DNA from: Gracilaria gracilis
Taxonomy: Eukaryota > Rhodophyta > Florideophyceae > Gracilariales > Gracilariaceae
Reading direction: 5' to 3'
NCBI GenBank assembly: GCA_030374805.1
Contig: JARGSG010000073.1
Span: forward strand, 1 to 35,091
Length of the DNA: 35,091 nt
Below are positions 27,124 through 35,091 of this stretch, one piece after another; within the stretch, counting starts at the first letter, position 1, and the number at the start of each line of letters is the position of its first letter. The position numbers and the translations under genes were made by a program. Under the pieces are notes generated by a model. The model made no database searches. It had not been told where the DNA came from and saw only the letters and a list, made by a program, of their open reading frames with translations.

Positions 27124-28061
27124 GGGGGCGGGCGGCTGGGCGCGGCGGCGCTTGATGCGACAGATTGTGAGTGTTGCTGCTCAAGTGAGGGCTCGGTGGA
27201 TGGCTTGTGTGTGTCTCCGTTGGCGCAGTTTTGTTGGATTTTGCCGTTTTCAAAACGCTGATCACACCGTTCAAACATCAACTATTTGAAGCACACCGTT
27301 ATATTTTTGCATGCGCCGAACATGTCATAAACAATTCTACACTCATTACATAACGGCTCATCTGTGTTGTATGTTTCTTTTGATTGCATTGCTTTCAAGG
27401 CAACCTCCTCATGTTGCTGTAGCTGTCCAATTCATCGAATGCCCACATGGCTACACGCGTTAACACGTACTGCAAAAGCTTTTGTTGTATACCATGTGGC
27501 TGCAAGTACAAGCTCACCACCTGTGGGCCACGCGTGGAACACATTGCGCCAATATACACAGTTGTTGACAGCAAACACAGCGGGACAGCTTAGATCATAG
27601 CAATCATTACGCCAACTTGTGTGCATTCGCTTCCAAATAGCTGTTGTTCATCCTCCTTGTGGTACACAGCAAGATCAGCGCTTTGTGCTCACTTGCCAAC
27701 CAGCCAGCTGTTAGATACGCCTCCAAACGTTGTGTGGCCATCGTGTATACCCGTCGTTCACACTCTCTGGCCACTGGAACGTTTAGCGTAAGCGTGCTGA
27801 CAGAACAGTTGTTGAGGAAGAAGCACCGTTCGGCTGGTGGAACGTAAAGCGCGTGCCACCAGCGAGAGCATGCGCTGTCTGCGGTGCGGCAAAACTGCAA
27901 CGGCAGTTGGGGATGCAAGTTGCAGCAACGGAGAAGAAGAGATGTGAAGAGCGGAAAAGGTATGATGCAAACGCATGGAGCAACACTGAATGGAGTGCCG
28001 AATTGGACTGGATGTGGCAGCAGCAACCATCGCGGTGGCACTCGCATTGCAGATCGGCGGC
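27124..28061. other. Intergenic region before the Mutator-like element
   Basis: Short frames on both strands (for example 27607-27738 on the minus strand) lack any supporting feature. The 3' UTR of CCCH gene 2 should be here. No clear AATAAA was found close to it. Confidence 0.5.
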
Positions 28062-28070
28062 TGTGTGTTG
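28062..28070 (+). repeat. Left 9-bp target-site duplication
   Basis: TGTGTGTTG directly abuts the left inverted repeat and is repeated exactly at 29580-29588, abutting the right one. Confidence 0.85.
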
Positions 28071-28249
28071 GGCCGTAGGCCGAAATACACGCCGTAATTT
28101 GCGTACAAAGTAGATTGAATGTAGACCAATAAACGTGCAGGGACTCACTTCGATGGCCAATCCATGCGCCGTGGTACTCACTTCACACCCCCTTTTCATG
28201 GGGCCGTCAGGGCACATTTGCCGCCACCCAATCAGAGCTCCCCATTTCC
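28071..28249 (+). repeat. Left terminal inverted repeat of the MULE
   Basis: Matches the reverse complement of 29389-29579. Conserved blocks include GCGTACAAAGTAGATT, GTAGACCAATAAACG, ATCCATGCGCCGTGGTA and CCAATCAGAGCTCCCCATTT. Confidence 0.9.
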
Positions 28250-28379
28250 TTGTACAGCCAATAATCCTACGGGGGTCAGTGCGAGCGTATCTTCGACAAA
28301 TACCTGCACGCCAAGTCATGGGCTGCAAAAAGCGCACCAAAATTCAAACCAAAATCCCAAACCCACCGATGTATTCGCA

Positions 28380-28740
28380 TCCGCGGGCACCGTCGAAATC
28401 GCCACCGCCACCATCGTCCCCGTCTGCACCGCCGCTACCTCCGCCCCCTCGCCCGCCACCGTCACCTCCGCTGCTTCCCCCCACCACCGCCACCCCCGTT
28501 GCCTCCCCCATTACGGCCACCTCCGTTACCACCGCAGCTGCCGTCGTTTGTGGCATCTCCGCGGTCTCTGCCATACCCGTCATCCTCATCGTCGCCACCG
28601 CAGTCTCCGCCGCTACCACCACCGCCGCCGCCTACCAAACCTCCGCCACCTCGCTGGCCGCCGCAGCTTTGGTCGTCTCCACCACTTCTGCTGCCTTTGC
28701 AACCTCTCTTTCTTCCGCCGTCGCTGTAGCACCGACTCCG
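28380..28740. repeat. CCN triplet-rich low-complexity tract inside the MULE
   Basis: Runs of CCG, CCA, CCT and GCC triplets over about 350 bp. All three plus-strand frames are open for long stretches and give Pro-rich, Ala/Thr/Ser-rich or His/Arg-rich products, as expected from a triplet repeat. The longest frame is 28135-28917, which starts inside the left TIR. I do not call it a gene. Confidence 0.7.
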
Positions 28741-29388
28741 CCGTCGATACAGCAGCGCTACCGTCGCCGCCGCTTCCGCCACCGCCTCCGCCGCCAACAT
28801 TGCTTGTACTGCCGCCCCTACGCAGTATATCTGTTGTGTCTGCCGTGGAATGAACACCCGCCTGGCGCCCGGGAATTCCACATGCTAGTAAACGATAGCA
28901 ACGCCAGTGGTAACTAAGTGTTATTACTCGCCGTAACTTTGGACGATGTCTATTTCTTAGGTAGTTATAAATGTAGAATTAGAGTACAAGTTTACATACA
29001 CATATGCGTAGACGTTACATATTGTTTGCAGTGTTGTTATGCAACGCATGTAACCGTAACAACAGCGCCATAAACAATAAACATACTCATTAGTACTAGA
29101 AAAAACTTACCTTCACTAAATAATATTACTAAGCAAATGCGGCACAAACGCACGAGGCGGAAAAGCGACAGAGACTGAGTCGCGGGGTATACAGACGGGA
29201 GATGGGAAGAGGGGGATAAAAAGCGACCAGCGACAAACGCGAAATATAGAAGGCCTAAGGTGAGCTCACAGAGGCCAGGAAGGTCTCCAAGAAGCAGTAG
29301 CGGCGAAAGAAGGTGCTTGAGGAGGGCAATGAAGGTGGCCTGAACAGCGAGACCAACGGAGACGGAAGAAGTGACCGTGTGGCGGAAT

Positions 29389-29579
29389 GGAAATGGGGAG
29401 CTCTGATTGGGTGGCCGCAAATGTGCCTTCACGGCCCCCTGAAAAGAGGGTGCGAAGTGAGTACACGTAGCTCTACCACGGCGCATGGATTGCCCATCGA
29501 AGTGAATCCCTGCGCGTTTATTGGTCTACATTAAATCTACTTTGTACGCCAACTACGTCGAGTATTTTTGCCTGCGGCC
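29389..29579 (-). repeat. Right terminal inverted repeat of the MULE
   Basis: Inverted copy of 28071-28249 with a 12-bp insertion (GAGCTACGTGTA on the minus strand) after GTGGTA. Confidence 0.9.
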
Positions 29580-29588
29580 TGTGTGTTG
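29580..29588 (+). repeat. Right 9-bp target-site duplication
   Basis: Exact copy of TGTGTGTTG at 28062-28070. Confidence 0.85.
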
Positions 29589-30354
29589 TCCTCCACCATC
29601 AACAATAGTGAAACGACGCACACGTGCACGCAGTAACCACGCGCACACGTGTAGGACTGGCGGGCGGCGAAAGCGCAATTGGATTTTTTGTTTGTCGAGC
29701 GTACTGTGGGGTGCCCTAAAATGTTGAACAGTTTCAAAAAACCAGTTTGAAAAGGTACTTCCTTGCCCCAAGACCTTTAGATAATTTGTACAAAGCTGGC
29801 TCTGGCTCTTCGTTCCGCAGTTCAGAAAGCAGATTGGTGAATCAACGACGTAAGAAAGTATCACAATCAAAGCAAGACGTGTTGGATTATGGACGTCAAA
29901 ACGCTAAAAACTGTTTTGAAGTGAAACGATTCTGGACAAAATTATTCTATTTGTTTCGGCGCAGGCAATAATATTTGGCTTGCAATGGTCAAAATCTTTT
30001 TTTCCGCAATTTACGTTTTTCTAGACCTAACTTTGCCACACAATCTACTTCAGAGGTGAAAACCTTTGGGTTTGTAATTGTCTTCCTCTCTCCCAAAGAA
30101 AAAACCAACGCAATAGACTTGTCGTAGCGTTTTGCCCGTTTTTATGCGCGCTTTTTGTGAAACCGCTTGCGTTTTTTTCCTTTTTTATACCCGTTGCAAC
30201 GTCTTTCACAAGCATGAACAACTTTTTATCTCTCTGTTTTTCACGCTCCTTTTTTGTTGTGCCTTGTCGTACAAATACCGATAAGGTGTGGGGTCCGCCT
30301 GGTAGAGGGAGCGCGCGAGGGCTCAACCTAAAGGAGAAAAACACACAACCAATA
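29589..30354. other. Spacer between MULE and the next retroelement
   Basis: AT-rich with T-runs. Part may be the 5' LTR of the retroelement that follows, ending near 30354, but no boundary can be proved. No gene is seen. Confidence 0.45.
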
Positions 30355-30365
30355 TGGTAGTAGGG
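30355..30365 (+). other. Candidate primer-binding site
   Basis: TGGTAGTAGGG resembles the start of sites complementary to the initiator tRNA-Met 3' end (TGGTAG...). There is no clear CA immediately before it, so the call is weak. Confidence 0.2.
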
Positions 30366-30609
30366 CACCTGAAACCCGCAGGGACAAACGGCGGGGCAAC
30401 TAGTCTAAACCGTGTAGGTGTACGGTAGTAGACGTCGACGCGCGGTAAAACCTGAATAGTAATAGAGTAGCAAGTGACCAAGATGGTATAGTTACTGCCC
30501 TAGTGGTGCCTGACTTTACAATACCCAAGGGGGAAGGCGAGGTGCACCGTAATATATACAAGGTGCACCGACGCCGATCTCCCATGTGGGCATGACGTCA
30601 CCGGCTGCA

Positions 30610-30630
30610 CCCATGACCTACTGTCATGGG
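30610..30630. repeat. Hairpin in the retroelement leader
   Basis: CCCATGAC-CTACT-GTCATGGG: 8-bp perfect arms, 5-base loop. Upstream, AGGTGCACCG occurs twice (near 30540 and 30561). Confidence 0.6.
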
Positions 30631-30926
30631 CCAGCAATGCTAAGCTATCCTAGACTATAAATTAGAAATTAGAAATTATAAAATACAGAATACCAATTGG
30701 GTACAGTGCAGCCAGCAAGGCGCACCAGTAGCCCACGTGGCACCAACCCAGTGAGGTCTCATTGTACTACAGACCCCCTTCCTACCCTGAGCCACGCCCT
30801 CGTGGCTCCTAGATCCTTTCACCAATTCGGTTGCATCGTCGTACCAATTTGGTCCCTGTCGCAGCCTTCGTGCCATCTCACGCCGTGCGTCGCGTCGGTT
30901 CGGCATCACCGAACGCACTCTGTTCA

Positions 30927-30985
30927 CCACCTTGGTCATCACCGATTGCGGCTCTATCCACCTCTTTGGTTATCACCGACAGCGG
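30927..30985 (+). repeat. Imperfect tandem duplication in the leader
   Basis: CCACCTTGGTCATCACCG (with ATTGCGG after it) is repeated 31 bases later as CCACCTCTTTGGTTATCACCG (with ACAGCGG after it). Confidence 0.5.
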
Positions 30986-31350
30986 CCTATTCATCCCCAT
31001 TTGTGGTTTAGGCGCGACGCGCGCCCATTGCATACCTCCAAGGTTCTGCCTTTCTGGCTGCCCGGCTTGGACCCTTTTACCGTGTCGGTATACCCAGTGG
31101 GGGTGGCGGGTTGCGCCTTCGAGCTCGTGTGGGCACTGTACCGTGAAGGATTTTGGCGCCCACTTGGTTGCGGCGTGTTTCTCTGTCCCTTCGAGGTTCG
31201 AGTACCAACCCTTCGAGGCATTGCCGCTGACTCCATCGAGGTTGTTCCACCGTTATTCCTTCTGGTTACCTTCGCACCCCCTTTGTGGTTTATCTACGCG
31301 GGCTCGCGCCACCGTGGCTTTTCGTCCGACCGACAAGGTTGAATCCGTTT

Positions 31351-33634
31351 ATGGTGACCCCCGATCCTTATTTGAACCACATGGGTAGCCCTGGTACCAG
31401 CGTGCGGGCTCGCACCCGTAGCGGTACACGGCGATTGTCGGTTCCCCATGTTGGTCAATCGGACGCGGTAACCTCAAGGGACGGCGCGCCATCGGCGACC
31501 AATGCCGATGCCTTAATGGTTGAACCAGCATGGGGCCCCGAACGGGTGGAGGTTTTGAGCATCAGCTCTAGTGACTCACCCATTGTGGATAAAAAGCCGA
31601 TTCGCTTCACCCCTGCGGTCGAATGCTCGCCGTCTCAACCACTCCCTCGCGGTACTCATCACACCATGTCGGGTGCCGGTCCCTCGCGCGGCCGCGGAAG
31701 CGGCATTGCCAAGTCTGGTTCTCGGGGTGCTGCTTTGTACCATTCCCGCATCCAAACTGGTTTTCGGAGCCAGCCGGTTCCGTCTTCCTCAAATCAACCT
31801 CAAGGGATTCACGAAGGGATCCGGGACCCGTATGGTCCGGAGCCCGAGATTCCTCGTGGTATTTCCTATTATGGTTTGGAGCCGTTCACCACGGCCGACT
31901 GGAACGTTTCCCAACATGGTACCTTCGGGGTCGATCCAAGAATGGTGTCGCAAGCGACGCTGTACCGTCGGAACTGGCCAGTGGCGCCGGGGAACACATC
32001 GCTTCCCGGCGTCTTGCGCCGTCCGACTTTGGATACCTACTTGGGTTTGTTTCGTTGGGATTGCGAGCGTCTCCGCTCCGTCCCCCAAACGCTCCACCGT
32101 CGGGATAAGGAATCTCAACCTCGTCAGGGTCGGGTGGAGTGCTGCTATGACAGCCGCCAGCGACACACACCAATGAGGTATTTCATCCCCCCGCTTTATC
32201 CCAGCGATCTGCCGTATGTTCGTATTGAACCGGAGCTCCATTATTTCCGACGTCTGGTTGTGAAGATCTGTCAGTACGACTCCCTTCCGCAGCAGTACCT
32301 TCCGGCTTCACCACATTTGGTTTGCTTCGATAGGCCTTACAATACCATCCATTGGGCTAACCGTCGTAGGTGGGGGGTGGATGCTGCCACTGAGGCTCGC
32401 ATTCGTACCCGGTCCAGCTTCAACCGCGTCATGCATGGGTTCCATAATGTGGAGTTCTTCTCACAACCTAATAAGGGAAGAACCTCTTGGTATGTGGCCC
32501 GACCTGAATGGTGGAATGCCTATGAGGTACCGATGTCGCTTAGCGTCCCAACCCCACCGGTATTGGCTTACTTCGGGAGCTACATCACCCGTAACCACGA
32601 TTGGTATTACCTCATTTGGTCGATTGCCCTCGCGGAATGGGCCGTATTGGTCGCCATCTTAGCTCTGCAGGCTGCCCGTGACGGTATTGACTGGGATTGT
32701 CGTTCTCGAGAAGCCGAGATTTACCGTGACGGTGTGCAACCTCCTGGTCGTATGTTCTTCATTCCCCCGAGGGTCATTCGCGACATTCGCCTATTTGGAA
32801 TCGGAACCATTGTGGCAGGTACGGACTACTCTATTGAGCAGCTGGAATCGTTGCTTACCCAAGTGGAGAGTTTCCCGTGGGGAGCCAAGCAGGGGTGGGA
32901 GGTTTTCGATCCGGTGTCCTGGAAGGTTGTATCCCGCGCGGAGCAGCGCTATCCCGGGGCTCCGACCGATCAGGGACCTCCAGGGAGTCCCGAGCCATTC
33001 CCAACCGTGGTGGAATCGCCAGCAGCTACCCCTGTGGTCACTTCAGCGCCTACTCCCGCTCCAGAGGGACGCAATACGCCTGCCCATACTGGTGCCACTC
33101 CTCTTCTCCCTAGTACCACACGGGTTGATGGGCCTCCGCGGGCTATCCTCGGGGGGTGTCATGGCTGCGGCTGCGGCGCCTGTCCCCTCTCAGGTGGACT
33201 CCCAGGCCATTTCAGGTTTAATGGCTCGGGTCCGCCAAGCCTGTGTGGTGAACTTCCAGCGGGCGGGTCCTACCTCTGTGGTCGAAGCTCTTACCCTTCT
33301 GGAAAGCATCCTGCCTCGTCATGCACAGTACATGCGATCCTTTTCCCAAATTGGTGAGTTCCGGAACCGGTTCCAGGTCGAGCTCTACCAGATGGCTACC
33401 AACCAGGTGGCAGGCCTAGCGATGGCCATGGGCCCGACGCCTACAAACCCTTTGGAGGATCCCCTATTTGGTGCTAGCCTGAACCCCGGCCTTCTAGCCG
33501 CTACGCAGGCTCCTCTCCACATCGGGTCGTCGGCACCTCCGTCGGTTGCGCAGGCGAGCGCGCCACCTCCGATGGGTGCCGACGTGATGCCAGGCGTCAG
33601 CGTGCCTACTAGTACCCCCGTGGGTCATGGGTAG
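31351..33634 (+). pseudogene. Gag-like protein of unknown family, frameshifted near its end
   Basis: The start at ATG 31351 is preferred to an in-frame codon at 31285. The first frame runs to 33357; the N-terminal 150 residues are Arg/Ser/Gly-rich (GAGPSRGRGSGIAKSGSRG), the middle 350 are a globular, Trp/Tyr-rich domain (PEWWNAYEVP, ARDGIDWDCRSREAEIY), followed by a Pro/Thr-rich stretch. Near 33120-33160, at a G6 run, the sensible frame changes by one: in the next frame come VDSQAISGLMARVRQACVV, LTLLESILPRHAQYM and GEFRNRFQVELYQMATNQVA, ending at 33634. A third frame from ATG 33628 adds a Gly/Ser/Pro-rich tail to about 33770. I do not recognise the fold. Helical C-terminal sequence and low-complexity flanks fit a capsid protein. 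Confidence 0.45.
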
Positions 33635-33770
33635 CGCGCCTAGCCAGGCTCCAGGCCAGGCTCATCTCTTCCAGCCTTGGCCGGGAGCCCATCAGAACAC
33701 CACTCCGGGTCGGGGATCCTCAGCTGGAGGCTCCTCGGGGCCTCACTTTGCCACTCACCCATCAGGTTGA

Positions 33771-34639
33771 TTGTCGTAACCACTTCTGCATCCCTGTTGG
33801 TATTGCTCTTTCAGTAAAGTTAAAAGTTATGTGTTTCCATGTTAGGTTCCAATTTCCATCGAGGGGCATTGCGAGGCGGAAACGCGAAAATAACTCCCCT
33901 CCCCCTTCCTTAGACCAGCGTACCACGGTGGGTGAAGCGTAGTTCCTTGTAGGTAAATTGGTTCCATCTGGAGCCACAATTGCGTGCTCGTAGTATGGAT
34001 TCACCATGATGGTACGACGCTTCGCCTCCGCGCGGGGCAGCGAGCGGTTTTGCCTCCCCGTGAGGTGAGGTGACGTGCCACGCGCTTGCGCGCGGTGGCC
34101 AGCAATGTACCTGGATTGGTCTGCATGGCCTCTCACCATGCATGGGCGCACGTGCGGTGTTTCACCCTGGAGGTTACTTGCAAGGCGAATCAAAATATTT
34201 GACCAGAAAATTACCCCTCCATATGGTAGTGAAAACGCAGAAAACCCTTTTGGTCTGTATCTCGAGAACCAAGGGGTTTCAGAGGCTGGGAATGGCCGAT
34301 TCGGGAGCGCGGCACGGTCAAAATACTTAGATTTTTTGACCATTGCCGTTGCTCGCTCCCTACACACAATAGTGTAAACCGAATCGGTTACTCCGCACGG
34401 CGTGCCACGAGAAGCGCGCGTATGCCTCGTCAAATAAAAAGATACAATTTTTTGAATGTTTCCACCGTGCGGGTTCGCGCGCGTGCCGCGCACGTGCATG
34501 GCGCGTGTGCAACGGCGCGCGTACAACGGTGCGTCCGTCTTTAGCGCTACCGCTCCTTGGACGTACCCTCATGGAATGCTTCCTTCTGGTTGTACCTTCC
34601 CGGTGAGTGTCCGAACCGACTTTGGTACTCCTCATTACA
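33771..34639. other. Non-coding stretch, possibly 3' LTR of the minus-strand element at the right
   Basis: It lies just beyond the polypurine tract of the minus-strand element, where its 3' LTR should be. A minus-strand TGTAATGAG at 34631-34639 could be the LTR start. The inverted motif GGTCAAAA...TTTTGACC (34316-34341) lies inside. A 254-codon minus-strand frame (33762-34526) has no family feature. Confidence 0.3.
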
Positions 34640-34644
34640 ATGTG

Positions 34645-34660
34645 CTTTTCCCCCTTCCTT
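34645..34660 (-). other. Polypurine tract
   Basis: Minus-strand AAGGAAGGGGGAAAAG, 25 bases after the pol stop codon, is well suited as the primer for plus-strand DNA synthesis. Confidence 0.5.
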
Positions 34661-34684
34661 GGGGGACTGCATTACCTCTAAGGT

Positions 34685-35066
34685 TTACCCATCATTCGGC
34701 ATGTCCTCTCCTTTGCGGTTCCAGTAGCTTACCCTGAAATGGTGTGGTATGGCTGAGGGCGGCTCGGCGGTATCACCGTCAGCCCCCCAGCCATACCAGC
34801 GTACTGTGTACTTCCGACCTTCTTGGGTACGGCGGTGACCTACAAGGCGTTCCACTGGGAACTCGTTAGAGACCTGGGCTGGTATCGTTTCACCACTTTG
34901 GTTTTAGATGAGCATCGGTACCACTAGGGGTAGGTGTTTCCTCTGAAGGAGCAACCGTAATCCCCGCAGGTGGTACGTAGTCTGGGTCGTCACCCTGTGC
35001 GTCATCATTAACCTCGATGGGTGTCCCGTCTTCCCGGGCTGAGTCCTCAGGGCAACCGCTTGTGGG
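34685..35066 (-). pseudogene. pol: Integrase C-terminus with chromodomain, frameshifted
   Basis: Two minus-strand frames. The first (35066-34890) is an acidic, Pro-rich linker (DDAQGDDPDYVPPAGITVAP) ended by TGA. The second (34903-34685, stop TAA) is a chromodomain: EFPVERLVGHRRTQEGRKYT, VRWYGWGADGDTAEP, then PSAIPHHFRVSYWNRKGED. Phe in EFPVE, Trp in VRW and Trp in YGW take the places of the aromatic cage of HP1-like chromodomains, which bind methylated histone H3. In chromoviruses this module guides integration to heterochromatin. The frame change at about 34890-34905, plus a TGA at 35067-35069, suggest a dead copy. Confidence 0.75.
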
Positions 35067-35091
35067 TCACGCGCGGATTCTCCGCGTTCCC

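Larger units (their letters stand above)
28071..29579. mobile_element. Non-autonomous Mutator-like (MULE) element with long TIRs
   Basis: A 1509-bp unit is bounded by inverted repeats of 179 bp (28071-28249) and 191 bp (29389-29579), which begin GGCCGtAGGC and end GCCTGcGGCC. The arms are about 90% identical, apart from a 12-bp insertion in the right arm. A perfect 9-bp direct repeat TGTGTGTTG flanks it. Long TIRs with a 9-bp target-site duplication are the hallmark of Mutator-like elements. The 1139-bp interior has no transposase; it contains a proline-codon-rich triplet tract and unrelated sequence, so the element must have moved with a transposase supplied elsewhere. Capture of host sequence, as in Pack-MULEs, is possible but not shown. 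Some substitutions between arms suggest it is not very recent. Confidence 0.85.
30355..33770 (+). mobile_element. Retroelement-like unit with unrecognised gag-like ORF, incomplete
   Basis: A possible primer-binding site (TGGTAGTAGGG at 30355) is followed by a roughly 1-kb leader and a long plus-strand ORF (from 31351) of retroelement style. The proposal of a mobile element rests on this layout and on Gly/Arg- and Pro-rich low-complexity segments around a Trp/Tyr-rich core. No protease, reverse transcriptase or integrase was found downstream on this strand, so the unit is either a gag-only derivative or truncated by the minus-strand element at its right. Confidence 0.35.
34640..35091 (-). mobile_element. 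3' pol end of a second Ty3/gypsy (chromodomain) element
   Basis: The minus strand from the window edge shows the chromodomain-bearing C-terminus of pol, a stop codon, and a polypurine tract 25 bases later, which is the usual order before a 3' LTR. The rest of the element is to the right of the window. Confidence 0.65.

Noticed and set aside
26268..27281. A 337-codon minus-strand frame over CCCH gene 2
   Set aside because: Antisense shadow of GC-rich coding sequence; the sense strand has two recognisable CCCH fingers.
28135..28917. A 260-codon frame in the MULE
   Set aside because: Starts inside the terminal inverted repeat and is made mostly of a triplet repeat.
31190..31205. GGTTCGAGTACC, resembling a tRNA B box
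   Set aside because: No matching A box, cloverleaf or acceptor stem around it.
33762..34526. A 254-codon minus-strand frame
   Set aside because: Starts with a non-ATG codon, no family features, and lies where an LTR is expected. A short ATG frame at its end (34007-33762) reads protein-like but cannot be supported.

Overview
The window reads as nuclear DNA of a eukaryote. Coding genes have TATA boxes 80-115 bp upstream, ATG starts in Kozak-like context, AATAAA signals, CCCH zinc-finger and NB-ARC/WD40 domains, and there is no operon structure. Genes appear uninterrupted (the 4.2-kb NB-ARC/WD40 gene is one exon) and sit among Ty3/gypsy-type retroelements and AT-rich spacers. Together this suggests a red macroalga of the Chondrus type, but that is an inference from style, not from a diagnostic gene.

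Layout. 1-6960: a degenerate Ty3/gypsy retrotransposon on the minus strand (gag, aspartic protease, RT, RNase H, integrase with DD35E core and GPF/Y module), with at least eight frame or stop lesions; its 3' end lies outside the window. 6960-9613: AT-rich spacer holding a dispersed hairpin repeat, three back-to-back palindromes, and a 370-bp array of about 18 CAGTCAAA/CATTCAAA motifs. 9614-13858: a 1414-aa NLR-type protein with an N-terminal helical domain resembling HeLo/RPW8 bundles, an NB-ARC ATPase and about 12 WD40 repeats. 13.9-18.5 kb: AT-rich spacer with a second copy of the hairpin repeat and a coding-like relic. 18508-20649 (minus): a secreted-type, cysteine-rich multi-pass membrane protein of 713 aa. 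21231-21292: a 21-bp-stem hairpin. 21738-21959: a 73-aa secreted basic peptide gene with TATA box. 23117-23613: a frameshifted, internally deleted opine-dehydrogenase-like relic. 25171-25701 and 26665-27123: two tandem TIS11/tristetraprolin-like CCCH genes, each missing a different cysteine of finger 2. 28071-29579: a non-autonomous Mutator-like element with about 180-bp terminal inverted repeats and a perfect 9-bp target-site duplication. 30.3-33.8 kb: a plus-strand retroelement-like unit with a long unrecognised gag-like ORF. 34.6-35.1 kb: the pol tail (chromodomain) of another Ty3/gypsy element on the minus strand.

How the genes relate. They do not form one pathway. The NLR and the secreted peptide would fit a defence or cell-surface role, and the CCCH pair post-transcriptional mRNA control, but these links are inference. 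The NLR gene combines a plant/fungal-style execution-domain candidate with an APAF1-style NB-ARC/WD40 body and is the most interesting object. The Mutator-like element, delimited here from sequence alone, is the best supported new mobile unit.
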